Shown one piece after another: positions 52,091 through 60,843 of a stretch of DNA of 64,000 nucleotides. Source of the stretch: CALBZG01 sp964486295 (lineage in GTDB: Bacteria; Bacillota; Clostridia; Peptostreptococcales; Anaerovoracaceae); contig CAZAMF010000002.1 in NCBI GenBank assembly GCA_964486295.1, forward strand, positions 220,093-284,092. Reading direction: 5' to 3'. Position 1 is the stretch's first letter. Every line of letters begins with the position of its first letter. The notes under the pieces are model-generated. The model was not told where the DNA came from and ran no database searches. It saw only the letters and a program-made list of their open reading frames with translations. The translations under genes were made by a program, and so were the position numbers.

Positions 52091-53414
52091 GATCACCTTG
52101 GGTAATATCAGTTCGGATAAAATCACGATGAAGAATCTGGTCTTTTTTGGCCGGCATGGGGTATTAGCTGATGAAGCCATATATGGGCAAAACTTTATTG
52201 TGGATGCGACCCTATTCCTCGATTTGAGAAAGGCCGGACAGTCGGACGATTTAAACACGACCGTCAGTTATAGTGAAATCTATGAACTGATCCGTACTGC
52301 TGTTGAGGAAGAAAGATTTCAGCTGATAGAAGCTTTAGCGGAACAAATATGCGGTCAAGTTCTGTCATACAGTGAAAAAATTAAGAGAATTGAAGTGACA
52401 GTAAAAAAAACGGAAGCGCCGGTGTATGGTGATTTTGAATATTTCGGAGTTACTTTAATAAGAGAAAATATCAAAGCCTCCGGCGAAGGATTCTCAAACG
52501 AAAAAATATTTCTGAGCCTGGGCAGCAATGTCGGAGACAGAGAAAATAATTTAAACCAGGCTTTGCTGATGTTGGGAGAGTCTGTCAATATTGTCAACAG
52601 GTCTTCTTTCTATGAAACTGAGCCGGTTGATTATATTTTTCAGGATCGTTTTCTGAATATGGTGATCGAAATCCAGACTTCGCTTCAGCCGGCAGAACTT
52701 CTTAAATTTCTGCAAACGATCGAAAAAAGAATGGGGCGGGAAAAGACGATACGTTTCGGCCCAAGAAATATAGATATCGACATACTTCTTTATAAAGATA
52801 CTGTTTACAATATGGAAGAACTGACCATACCGCATCCCAGAATGAAAGAAAGGGGCTTTGTACTGATACCTTTACATGAAATAGATCCGCTGCTCCATAT
52901 TGATGGCCGGTCAGTCGAAGATCTGATTATGGCGCTGGATCATAGAGAAGATGTAAAATGGTCTTCAAAAAGAATTGATAGAATCATAAAGGATGATGAT
53001 TTTATCAAATATATGGGTTATAATGAAAAACACGAAATCGTCAGGATATTCTGCCATCATGATATGGCTCATTTAATGGATGTATGCAGAGAAGCATGGA
53101 TCATAAAGCTCGAAAACCATTTCGGGCTTTCGAAAGATGTGATTTATGCTGCCGGCTTATTGCATGATGTGGGCAGATGGATGGAATATGATTTCGGTCA
53201 GGATCATGCCGATGCCAGCGCTGAACTGGCGGAAGCCATACTGGAGCATTGCATGTTTTCAATAGACGAAAAACATCGTATCATCAATTCAATTTCCAAC
53301 CATCGAAAAAATGAAAACCATGATGAACTCAGTCGAGTATTGTATACGGCTGATAAGCAGTCCCGCTTCTGTCAGGTTTGCGAGGCGAGGAACCAATGTA
53401 AAAGGTACCTGTAA
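52083..53414 (+). CDS. folK: Three-domain folate protein: FolB-FolK fusion with C-terminal HD domain
   Basis: 443 aa. Residues 1-~125 are dihydroneopterin aldolase (MKNLVFFGRHGVLADEAIYG, RIEVTVKKTEAPV). Residues ~139-290 are 6-hydroxymethyl-dihydropterin pyrophosphokinase (FLSLGSNVGDRENNLNQAL, GPRNIDIDILLY at 226). Residues ~310-443 are an HD-type metal phosphohydrolase with FCHHDMAHLMDV, LLHDVGRWM (H361-D362), DHADASAELAEAI and YTADKQSR, ending in CQVCEARNQC. FolB-FolK fusions are known; the HD extension is unusual and could supply a missing dephosphorylation step. TTG start with AAGGGGA 7 nt upstream, overlapping folP by 8 bp. Confidence 0.9.
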   Translation: MDKITLGNISSDKITMKNLVFFGRHGVLADEAIYGQNFIVDATLFLDLRKAGQSDDLNTTVSYSEIYELIRTAVEEERFQLIEALAEQICGQVLSYSEKIKRIEVTVKKTEAPVYGDFEYFGVTLIRENIKASGEGFSNEKIFLSLGSNVGDRENNLNQALLMLGESVNIVNRSSFYETEPVDYIFQDRFLNMVIEIQTSLQPAELLKFLQTIEKRMGREKTIRFGPRNIDIDILLYKDTVYNMEELTIPHPRMKERGFVLIPLHEIDPLLHIDGRSVEDLIMALDHREDVKWSSKRIDRIIKDDDFIKYMGYNEKHEIVRIFCHHDMAHLMDVCREAWIIKLENHFGLSKDVIYAAGLLHDVGRWMEYDFGQDHADASAELAEAILEHCMFSIDEKHRIINSISNHRKNENHDELSRVLYTADKQSRFCQVCEARNQCKRYL

Positions 53415-53435
53415 TTAAAATCGGAGGTGTTTTTT

Positions 53436-53894
53436 ATGGGGTATATGCATCAGATTATTGAAACGGAGCCACATCCGGCGCTCTGGATCAGGAAAGTCAC
53501 GAATTTAACCAATCTGCCGAAAGAGATCGGCGAAGCTTATAATATGATCCTTGCTTATTTGAATGAAGTAGGTGAGCAGCCATTGGGTCCGGCTTTTATT
53601 GCCTATTATAATATGGACATGGAAAACCTGGAAATAGAGATCGGCTTTCCGGTGTCAAGAGAAATACCTGGAAAAGAGCCAATGGTTGCCGGGTATATTC
53701 CCGGAGGAAAAGCGGCATCCAGCTTTTATAAAGGCGCTTACAACTGTATGGGGGCTTGTTATGATGAGATCATAACCTGGCTGAATAAAAGAGAGTGCGT
53801 ACCAACAGGGGTTGTATATGAATTCTATTACAACTCGCCGACTGAAGTTCCGGAAAGCGAACTGCTGACCGAGATCAGGTTCTTGTTAAAATAA
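53436..53894 (+). CDS. GyrI-like small-molecule-binding domain protein
   Basis: 152-aa single-domain protein of the GyrI/AraC-effector-binding (SHS2) type, seen in LNEVGEQPLGPAFIAYYN, LEIEIGFPVSREIPG, VAGYIPGGKAASSFYKGAY and the C-terminal GVVYEFYYNSP...TEIRFLLK. Stand-alone members bind small hydrophobic ligands or hydrolyse cyclopropane compounds; the ligand here is unknown. ATG 53436 has GGAGGTG 6 nt upstream. It follows folK by 21 bp. Confidence 0.8.
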   Translation: MGYMHQIIETEPHPALWIRKVTNLTNLPKEIGEAYNMILAYLNEVGEQPLGPAFIAYYNMDMENLEIEIGFPVSREIPGKEPMVAGYIPGGKAASSFYKGAYNCMGACYDEIITWLNKRECVPTGVVYEFYYNSPTEVPESELLTEIRFLLK

Positions 53895-53945
53895 TAAAGA
53901 ATGATATAACTTAACTTACAAATCAGAAATCAGGGGGAACAATAC

Positions 53946-55148
53946 ATGCTGACATTAGACAGGATATATCAGGCAGCCCACGCACTGACAGGCGTTAGCA
54001 GGATTACGGAAGTAGTCCCTGCTATTAATATCGCACCCGGCTGTGACTTGCATTTGAAGACCGAAAATCTTCAGGCTACCGGATCATTTAAAGTGCGTGG
54101 AGCTTATTATAAGATATCGACTCTTGGCGATTCGGATAAGGAGAAGGGCGTCATTGCCTGCTCAGCCGGCAACCATGCCCAGGGAGTTGCGCTTGCGGCG
54201 GCGAAGAACGGTATCAAAGCAACCATTTTCCTGCCTAGCATTGCTCCGATTTCTAAAGTTGAAGCGACGCGGCGTTACGGCGCGGAAATCAGACTGATCG
54301 ACGGAGTCTATGATGATGCCTACAAAGCCGCTCTGGAATATCAGAAAGACACCGGATCCGTATTTGTTCATCCTTTTGATGATTATGATGTTATAGCCGG
54401 ACAGGGGACCATCGCACTTGAATTGTTAAAGCAAATTCCGGACATGGAAGCTGTTATTGTACCTGTTGGTGGAGGCGGTCTCATCTCCGGTATCGGTTTT
54501 GCTATCAAGTCTCTGAATCCAAAATGCAAGGTATACGGAGTTCAGGCAAAAGGAGCGGACAGCATGTGCCAGGCACTTGAAAAAGGCGAGAGATGTGAAC
54601 TATTAAAGGTTTCAACCTTTTCAGATGGAATTGCCGTTAAAATGCCCGGCCAGCTTACCTATGAATTATGTTCCAGGTACGTGGATGAAATGGTTTATGT
54701 TTCAGACGATGAAACAGCTGCAGCAATTCTGGCTTTGATCGAACAGCAGAAATTAATAGCTGAAGGGGCAGGAGCTGTTTCTGTTGCTGCCGCTATGTTC
54801 AAAAAACTCCCGCTGCAAAACAAAAAAGTCTGTGCAATCGTTTCAGGGGGGAACATCGACGTGAACATCCTTTCCCGCGTGATCCACAGAGGATTGATGA
54901 CATCAGGCAGATTAAGCGATGTTACGCTTGAACTTCTTGATAAACCGGGCCAGCTCAAAGAAGTATCCGCCATCATAGCGGATATGGGTGCAAATGTAAC
55001 AAGGGTGCTCCATAATCCAGCGGGAGAAGATGCTGATATCAATGGCTGCCATCTCATGATCACTATGGAAACAAGAGATCATGAACATTTACTGGAAATA
55101 AACGAAGCTCTGAAGTCTGCCGGATTTAAACTAGTTGATAAAAAATAA
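53946..55148 (+). CDS. ilvA: Threonine ammonia-lyase (threonine dehydratase)
   Basis: PLP enzyme that deaminates threonine to 2-oxobutanoate. 400 aa. The PLP lysine is in TGSFKVRGAYYK; SAGNHAQGVALAA and VPVGGGGLISGI bind the cofactor phosphate. A C-terminal ACT domain (VTLELLDKPGQLKEVSAIIA) occupies about residues 325-400. This length and ACT type is common to both biosynthetic and catabolic enzymes in Clostridia, so the role is not fixed. CAGGGGG ribosome binding site; bidirectional terminator follows. Confidence 0.93.
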   Translation: MLTLDRIYQAAHALTGVSRITEVVPAINIAPGCDLHLKTENLQATGSFKVRGAYYKISTLGDSDKEKGVIACSAGNHAQGVALAAAKNGIKATIFLPSIAPISKVEATRRYGAEIRLIDGVYDDAYKAALEYQKDTGSVFVHPFDDYDVIAGQGTIALELLKQIPDMEAVIVPVGGGGLISGIGFAIKSLNPKCKVYGVQAKGADSMCQALEKGERCELLKVSTFSDGIAVKMPGQLTYELCSRYVDEMVYVSDDETAAAILALIEQQKLIAEGAGAVSVAAAMFKKLPLQNKKVCAIVSGGNIDVNILSRVIHRGLMTSGRLSDVTLELLDKPGQLKEVSAIIADMGANVTRVLHNPAGEDADINGCHLMITMETRDHEHLLEINEALKSAGFKLVDKK

Positions 55149-55161
55149 AATATATCAGTGC

Positions 55162-55197
55162 AAAAAACCGGGATGAAATCCATCATCCCGGTTTTTT
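55162..55197. terminator. Bidirectional terminator between ilvA and mscL
   Basis: A perfect 15-bp stem (55162-55176 with 55183-55197), GC-rich at the top with A6/T6 tails, works on both strands for these convergent genes. Confidence 0.92.
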
Positions 55198-55231
55198 CAT
55201 TGAATCTTATGAATGAATATAAATTATTTGT

Positions 55232-55630
55232 TTACTCCGGTTTGGTTTTAAGAAGGTCGCGGATTTCGGTTAAAAGCACTACTTCCTCGGCTGGTGCAGG
55301 AGGAGCAGCTGCTGTTTCCGCTGCTTTTTTCCTCGATGATATTGCTTTAACAAATAGGAAAATAGAGAAAGCGATGATCACAAAGTCAATAATCGATTGG
55401 ATGAAAGCACCGTATCTGAAAGCGACTTCCGCAACATCACCGCTTGCAGGGGTAATCACGTATTTCAGATCGTTGAAATTGATGCCTCCGATAACCAAGC
55501 TCAAGACCGGCATAATAATATCGTTGACCAAAGAACTTACTATTTTACCGAACGCGCCTCCGATAACGACAGCAACTGCCAAATCTACGACATTTCCTTT
55601 CAATGCAAATTCTTTAAATTCTTTTAACAT
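55232..55630 (-). CDS. mscL: Large-conductance mechanosensitive channel MscL
   Basis: Homopentameric membrane channel that releases solutes on hypo-osmotic shock. 132 aa. Typical N-terminal FKEFALKGNVVDLAVAVVIG, TM1 continuing to VSSLVNDIIMPVLSL, the FNDLKYVI loop, TM2 (FVIIAFSIFLFVKAI) and the C-terminal helix TEIRDLLKTK. An alanine/proline linker (ETAAAPPAPAEE) precedes that helix. AAAGGGGTG ribosome binding site on the - strand. Confidence 0.96.
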   Translation of the reverse strand: MLKEFKEFALKGNVVDLAVAVVIGGAFGKIVSSLVNDIIMPVLSLVIGGINFNDLKYVITPASGDVAEVAFRYGAFIQSIIDFVIIAFSIFLFVKAISSRKKAAETAAAPPAPAEEVVLLTEIRDLLKTKPE

Positions 55631-55748
55631 GTTGTGGCACCCCTTTCTTAATAAGCTTTGTTTGTGTTTATTATACCATTAATATGGATATGAATAAATC
55701 AAATAATAATTGTATTCACGTGTTACTTACTAAGAGGTGGTGTGATTT

Positions 55749-56792
55749 ATGAAAAAGATTTTTACTATAACAATTTTGCTTATCTGTATAGCAACTCTGG
55801 TCGGTTGCTCGCCAAAACCCGACGGTAACGGAGACGGAGCGGAGCCGTTAACAGTGTCCGATTATTTTCCTGTGCGTGACAACACGAAATATATTTATGA
55901 AGGATATGGAAACGAATATGCCGCATATCAGGCTACCGTTGACTATTCACAAGACGACAAAGTTCAGCAGAGAATGAATAACGGCGGGACGGAAATCGTC
56001 ACAGTTTTCAACATATCGGATGGAAAGGTCACAAAAGTATTTTCAAGAGGAGAAACCTATTTCAGACAAAATTTTATGGATGAAAAGGCAAACGGCCCCG
56101 AAGAAATTGTCCTGATGGAGCCCATCGAAGTAGGAAATTCCTGGCCGGCCGGAGACTCCCAAACTACAATTACAAGCCTGGATAAAGAAATTGAAACACC
56201 TTTCGGGACATACAAAGCTTTGGAAGTGACTACAGAAGGAACCGACACAAAAACAATTAATTATTACACTAAGGATATCGGTTTAATAAAGACTATCTAT
56301 ATCGGAGCTGATTATGAAGTTTCTTCAGCATTGAGCTCAATTGAAGAAAATGTTCCTTTTACTCAGACGGTCAGATTTTACTATCCGAATATAGATGATG
56401 AAAAATATTATTATCGGGATATCGATATTGATTTTATGACAAATGACAGCACTGGGGATGTATTATGCGGGCTATATAAACAGTTGCCTGAGAATACAAG
56501 CGTCACCGTTGGTAAAGTCTTTTCAGCCAACACAATGATCAACAGCATGGTTCTGAGTTCGGACGGTATGGTTTATCTCGATCTGAATCGGTCGTTCCTG
56601 ACAGAAATGAATGCCGGATCAGGATATGAGGGAATGATCCTTCAGAGCATAGCAAATACTTTTGGAGGATATTATAATACGGATAAAGTCATTCTTACCA
56701 TCGATAATCAACTCTATGAATCGGGGCATTTCGCTTTTCAGAAAGGCGAATATATAACCGTTAATCTTGATAATACCCTTAAACTTCTGTAG
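55749..56792 (+). CDS. GerMN-domain lipoprotein
   Basis: 347-aa lipoprotein with lipobox LVGC near residue 20. The middle part (YFPVRDNTKYIYEGYGNEY, PIEVGNSWP) is a conserved extracytoplasmic module. The C-terminal ~140 residues are a GerMN (sporulation/germination) domain: TVRFYYPNIDDEKYYY, YKQLPENTSVTVGK and MVYLDLNRSFLTEMNAGS...ILQSIANTFGGYYNTDKVILTI (quoted in parts). GerM is needed for sporulation in Bacillus and binds the cell wall; here the exact role is unknown. AGAGGTGG ribosome binding site. Confidence 0.82.
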   Translation: MKKIFTITILLICIATLVGCSPKPDGNGDGAEPLTVSDYFPVRDNTKYIYEGYGNEYAAYQATVDYSQDDKVQQRMNNGGTEIVTVFNISDGKVTKVFSRGETYFRQNFMDEKANGPEEIVLMEPIEVGNSWPAGDSQTTITSLDKEIETPFGTYKALEVTTEGTDTKTINYYTKDIGLIKTIYIGADYEVSSALSSIEENVPFTQTVRFYYPNIDDEKYYYRDIDIDFMTNDSTGDVLCGLYKQLPENTSVTVGKVFSANTMINSMVLSSDGMVYLDLNRSFLTEMNAGSGYEGMILQSIANTFGGYYNTDKVILTIDNQLYESGHFAFQKGEYITVNLDNTLKLL

Positions 56793-56859
56793 AATGGTAT
56801 TACAATGATTTCATGCCCTTTGCCGGGATTTGGAGAGCATGATCCGATGAGGAGGAAAA

Positions 56860-59232
56860 ATGAAAAAAAACTATAGTTCACTGGAGTTGAAGAAATTAAT
56901 CATTGAACGGATCAAGTGGGATTACGGGATAGAACCTGAACAGGTGAGCAGACGGCAGATTTTTAAATCAACATCCAGAGTGATCAGGGGCATTCTGTCT
57001 GATATGTATGCCCAGATTCATACCGGCGATGAGGCTCATAATGCAAAACAGCTTTATTATCTGTCCATGGAATTTTTACCTGGTACTTCACTGCACAACA
57101 ATGCCTTCAATCTTCAGTTTGAAGATTCATTGAGAGAAGCCGTCAACCAATTGGGATTTGATCTGGATGAGCTCTACAGCCTTGAGCCTGATGCCGGCCT
57201 GGGCAACGGTGGCCTGGGCCGGCTGGCCAGCTGTTATCTTGATGCTTTGACTGGGCAGGGAATGGCAGCTCATGGTATGTCGATCTGCTATGAATACGGC
57301 ATTTTCAAACAGAGAATACTAGAAAATAAGCAAACAGAAGAACCGGATCTCTGGCTGGATATGGAAGATTGCTGGCTGATCAGAAACAAGGATGAAATAG
57401 AAGAAGTTCAAATTGGGGACCGTACCATTCTGGCTATCCCTCATGATATGTTTATCTCAGGATACGACAGCGATATCGTAAATTCGCTGAGACTTTGGGA
57501 AGCAACATCTCCGGTCGCGATTAACATGGAATTGTTTGCGCAGGGCAAATATCTTGAATCTATGGAAGAAAGGCATCTGGCAGATGTTATATCAAAGATA
57601 TTGTATCCGGAAGACGCTCATGAACAAGGCAAGATATTGAGGATCACACAGCAGTACTTTTTTATTTCCGCGTCCATGCAGTCTATTGTTAAAAAACATT
57701 TTGCCAAGTATGGAACCATCAGCAATTTTCATGACAAAATCGCTGTACATATCAACGATACCCATCCAACCATGGTTATTCCCGAACTCATGAGGATATT
57801 CATGGATGATTATAACCTGGATTGGGAATATGCCTGGGATATCGTCACCCGGACTGTTTCCTACACCAACCACACCATCATGTCTGAAGCTCTTGAAACA
57901 TGGAATGAAAATCTATTTGCCAGAATACTGCCGAGAATATCGGAAATTATTCACGGAATTAACGGCAGATTCATGCGAAGACTGGCAAAACTGATGCCTG
58001 ATGATCCTGAAACCAGGGAAAGAATGGCGATTATCCGGGACGGTAAGCTGCATATGGCCAATTTATGTGTCATGGCTTCGCATAAAGTAAACGGCGTTTC
58101 CGCCCTCCATAGTGACATCATAAAAAAAGAATTATTTCCGGGATTTGTGAAGCTTTATCCGAGCAGATTTCTGAATGTCACCAACGGCATTGCGTATCGG
58201 CGCTGGTTATGTCAATCCAACCCGCAGTTGAGCGAACTGATCAGCAATCTGATCGGTACGCAGTTCAAACAGGACTCCATGGAGCTGGAAAAACTTCTCG
58301 CATATCAGGATGATCATCTGGTGCTTGATAATCTCAAACGAATCAAATATGGTAATAAACTGCGTCTTGCTGAATATATCAAAGAGAAAAACGATGTTGT
58401 CGTGAATCCGGATTCTATTTTTGATGTCCAGGCGAAAAGAATCCATGAATACAAACGACAACTTCTGAACCTCATTCATATACTGGATCTATATCTGAGG
58501 CTGAAAGATAATCCGAACGAGGATATATCACCACGTACATTTATTTTTGCGGGTAAATCGGCATCCGGTTATTATATCGCAAAACAGATTATCAGTCTGG
58601 CTTGCAATATGGCGGAAATGATTGAACGAGATCCATTGGTAAGAGAAAGAATAAAAATCGTTTTCCTTGAGAACTATTCGGTATCCCTGTCTGAAATACT
58701 GTTGCCTGCAGCGGATGTTTCTGAACAAATCTCGTTGGCAGGTAAAGAAGCTTCCGGAACTGGAAACATGAAATTGATGATCAACGGAGCTGTCACCCTG
58801 GGCACATTGGATGGCGCTAACATCGAAATTAAAGAACAGGTCGGGGAAGAGAATATCTTCATTTTCGGGATGAAAGCAAATGAGGTGGAAGATTTACGCA
58901 GATACGGAGCTTATAATCCGATCTCCTACCTGATTGAAAACCCAAGTCTCGCCAGAGTGGTGGAGCTGTTTTCAAGCGGGATCAATGGTGTTAATTTTAA
59001 CGATATATTTATATCGTTAACCACCGGATACAACGGGTCTCCGGATCAGTATTTTGTATTAAAAGACTTTGAGGATTATAAAAGGGTGCAAAAGGATGTC
59101 CAGAAGGCATATGAAGATGAAAACAAATGGAGTCAAATGAGCCTGGTAAATATAGCGAAATCAGGGCTTTTCTCTGCAGACAGGGCGGTTCTGGAATATG
59201 CCGAAAAAATATGGAATTTGGACGAAATCTAA
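56860..59232 (+). CDS. glgP: Glycogen/maltodextrin phosphorylase
   Basis: Releases glucose-1-phosphate from alpha-1,4-glucans. 790 aa, normal for the family. Motifs: YYLSMEFLPGTSLHNN, EPDAGLGNGGLGRLASCYLD, HINDTHPTMVIPELMR, RRWLCQSNP and the PLP site EASGTGNMKLMINGAVTLG. AGGAGG ribosome binding site. No other glycogen genes are in the window. Its last 4 bp overlap the convergent lipoprotein gene. Confidence 0.96.
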   Translation: MKKNYSSLELKKLIIERIKWDYGIEPEQVSRRQIFKSTSRVIRGILSDMYAQIHTGDEAHNAKQLYYLSMEFLPGTSLHNNAFNLQFEDSLREAVNQLGFDLDELYSLEPDAGLGNGGLGRLASCYLDALTGQGMAAHGMSICYEYGIFKQRILENKQTEEPDLWLDMEDCWLIRNKDEIEEVQIGDRTILAIPHDMFISGYDSDIVNSLRLWEATSPVAINMELFAQGKYLESMEERHLADVISKILYPEDAHEQGKILRITQQYFFISASMQSIVKKHFAKYGTISNFHDKIAVHINDTHPTMVIPELMRIFMDDYNLDWEYAWDIVTRTVSYTNHTIMSEALETWNENLFARILPRISEIIHGINGRFMRRLAKLMPDDPETRERMAIIRDGKLHMANLCVMASHKVNGVSALHSDIIKKELFPGFVKLYPSRFLNVTNGIAYRRWLCQSNPQLSELISNLIGTQFKQDSMELEKLLAYQDDHLVLDNLKRIKYGNKLRLAEYIKEKNDVVVNPDSIFDVQAKRIHEYKRQLLNLIHILDLYLRLKDNPNEDISPRTFIFAGKSASGYYIAKQIISLACNMAEMIERDPLVRERIKIVFLENYSVSLSEILLPAADVSEQISLAGKEASGTGNMKLMINGAVTLGTLDGANIEIKEQVGEENIFIFGMKANEVEDLRRYGAYNPISYLIENPSLARVVELFSSGINGVNFNDIFISLTTGYNGSPDQYFVLKDFEDYKRVQKDVQKAYEDENKWSQMSLVNIAKSGLFSADRAVLEYAEKIWNLDEI

Positions 59233-60617
59233 GGCTGCTGGCCTTGTTCCGATGATTCAGGCACAGTTATAAATTTTAATAAATTTTTGCACTGTTTTTC
59301 ACAGTCGATCAAGTCAACGCCGTAGGAAATGATTTCAATATCTTTATTTCTATTTTGATAAATAGAGCATTGGGATTCATAAAAAGTGTCTGTGACATTT
59401 GCGCTTGTAGCTTCAGAAAATCTGGAAGCGAGGCTTTTACCGGGTAATTGCCTCCAGCCCTGTTTGCCCAATATCATTTGGTATGTCAATTCGTTCAGGT
59501 TGCTTATCACCGAAAGATCTGATTGCATAGCAAGAAAAACAGCAGGATCCAGGCTTCTCATCGTCAGATACGAAACAAATTGCTTATCGTCTGTACGGAC
59601 CTGGCCTATATTGGATACAGCCTCTGTTTCATCGGCTTCTGTTTTTGAGTAGATACCATTGAAAAGGGTATATAGAAAACTTACAATATGATCGGAATCT
59701 TCTTGTGATATGACTTTTTCCGGCAATGGTACCGGGGTAAGTGTGTAGGAATATTGGGGCTGGGTTTCGCTGTAATTGTCATTGAAGGTCTTTTGGGCCT
59801 TTAAGAATCGATTATTCAGCGAATTTTCATCGTTTTGATTGATCAACATGATCGCTGATGCGGAAACCGGATACATGTCAACATTCTGTCCTCCGTTGAA
59901 AGAAGCCAACTCAAATAACATACCGCTGCTCTTGCAACTGGCCAAAAAATTGCCCAGCGTCTTTATGGCGTTTGGGTTTTTTTGTTTGATTATGTCGGAG
60001 TATCCGCCGGTAAGCCCGTCGATCCGCAGTTCATAGGCAATAGGGAAGGATGGATCCGCCATTTTCATATTCAATGACATGGTATAAACAGCTGATTCTG
60101 CTCCGGATGATACGATCTGATTCGGAGCATAAGTATTCAGATTGATCAGATTCACATCAGATAAGAGTGAAGAGCTAAGATTCTCAGCTCCTGTGTAAAG
60201 TCGGCCTTCATATGGAGTAAATACAAAATAAGTCAGACCATGAGCTTCAAGATTTCTAATTGTAGTCATCATGATGGCTACAGGTCTCAAGTCATTTTCC
60301 AGATCGCTGATACTGATTCCGCATTCAATTAACGTAGGAACCACATTTTCTTGTCCTTCGGTAGCAGGAATTGTGATGATGACATTGTTATAATGATCTT
60401 TTTCAGCATCGATCTGATAATTCTGAGCCCATTGGATCAAATAGTCTGAGATCACAGAAATATCCTGTACACCAATAAAAGCATCGATCATGCTTTCGTA
60501 TTCATCATAAACAGATTGTTCAATGTCTACTTTATTAGAGTTTGTAAAGGCATCACAACCTGTTATCAAAGATGTCAAAAGTATTAAGATTATTAAAAGG
60601 GATATATTTTTTTTCAT
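59229..60617 (-). CDS. Lipoprotein with degenerate PepD/M20-peptidase-like fold
   Basis: 462-aa lipoprotein (lipobox LITGC, Cys21). From about residue 45 the chain follows the layout of M20 PepD-type dipeptidases: VISDYLIQWAQNYQI and NNVIITIPATEG in the N-terminal part, then LINLNTYAPNQIVSSGAESA, YELRIDGLTGGYSDIIKQ and ELASFNGGQNVDMYPVSA, like the dimerization-domain GGHSG and NGG motifs of PepD. The metal-binding residues are gone: the GHLD position reads ECGISIS, the EE pair reads EG, and GGHSG reads GGYSD. It therefore looks like a catalytically inactive, membrane-anchored relative. No ribosome binding site is evident. This is read by eye. Confidence 0.55.
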   Translation of the reverse strand: MKKNISLLIILILLTSLITGCDAFTNSNKVDIEQSVYDEYESMIDAFIGVQDISVISDYLIQWAQNYQIDAEKDHYNNVIITIPATEGQENVVPTLIECGISISDLENDLRPVAIMMTTIRNLEAHGLTYFVFTPYEGRLYTGAENLSSSLLSDVNLINLNTYAPNQIVSSGAESAVYTMSLNMKMADPSFPIAYELRIDGLTGGYSDIIKQKNPNAIKTLGNFLASCKSSGMLFELASFNGGQNVDMYPVSASAIMLINQNDENSLNNRFLKAQKTFNDNYSETQPQYSYTLTPVPLPEKVISQEDSDHIVSFLYTLFNGIYSKTEADETEAVSNIGQVRTDDKQFVSYLTMRSLDPAVFLAMQSDLSVISNLNELTYQMILGKQGWRQLPGKSLASRFSEATSANVTDTFYESQCSIYQNRNKDIEIISYGVDLIDCEKQCKNLLKFITVPESSEQGQQP

Positions 60618-60707
60618 GCATCAATTATATACATCTATTTTCGAAAATTCAATGTGCAATGATTGGATTTATACAAAAGAAAATATACATAAATCTATAT
60701 TATGTAA

Positions 60708-60738
60708 ACACTATATACAGCTAAAAAATACATAGTGA
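60708..60738. promoter_or_regulatory. Tandem NrdR-box-like sites upstream of nrdD
   Basis: Sites at 60708-60723 (ACACTATATACAGCTA) and 60723-60738 (AAAAAATACATAGTGA) each match the NrdR pattern acaCwAtATaTwGtgt at 12 of 16 positions, centred 15 bp apart. They lie just upstream of the -35 box. NrdR controls nrd genes in most bacteria; binding here is inferred. Confidence 0.45.
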
Positions 60739-60754
60739 AACACAGAAAATCCTA

Positions 60755-60782
60755 TTGACTTTTATGAAGCAAATCGTATAAT
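60755..60782 (+). promoter_or_regulatory. Promoter of nrdDG
   Basis: TTGACT (60755-60760) and TATAAT (60777-60782) with 16-bp spacing; predicted start near 60789 and a leader of about 55 nt. Good match to sigma-A. Confidence 0.75.
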
Positions 60783-60804
60783 TTGTTATGCGAGACCGAG
60801 ATGC

Positions 60805-60820
60805 ATACTACATATAGTGC
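60805..60820. promoter_or_regulatory. Third NrdR-box-like site in the nrdD leader
   Basis: ATACTACATATAGTGC matches the NrdR pattern at 13 of 16 positions. It lies downstream of the predicted transcription start, 24 nt before the nrdD ATG. Confidence 0.4.
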
Positions 60821-60843
60821 GTCTTATATAAAAGGAGAGAGAA

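Noticed and set aside
55158..55682. 174-codon + strand frame opposite mscL
   Set aside because: It runs through the bidirectional terminator and is antisense to a clear MscL protein.
59386..60735. Short + strand frames opposite the lipoprotein gene
   Set aside because: They have no ribosome binding sites, and the - strand frame has a signal peptide, lipobox and continuous domain pattern.
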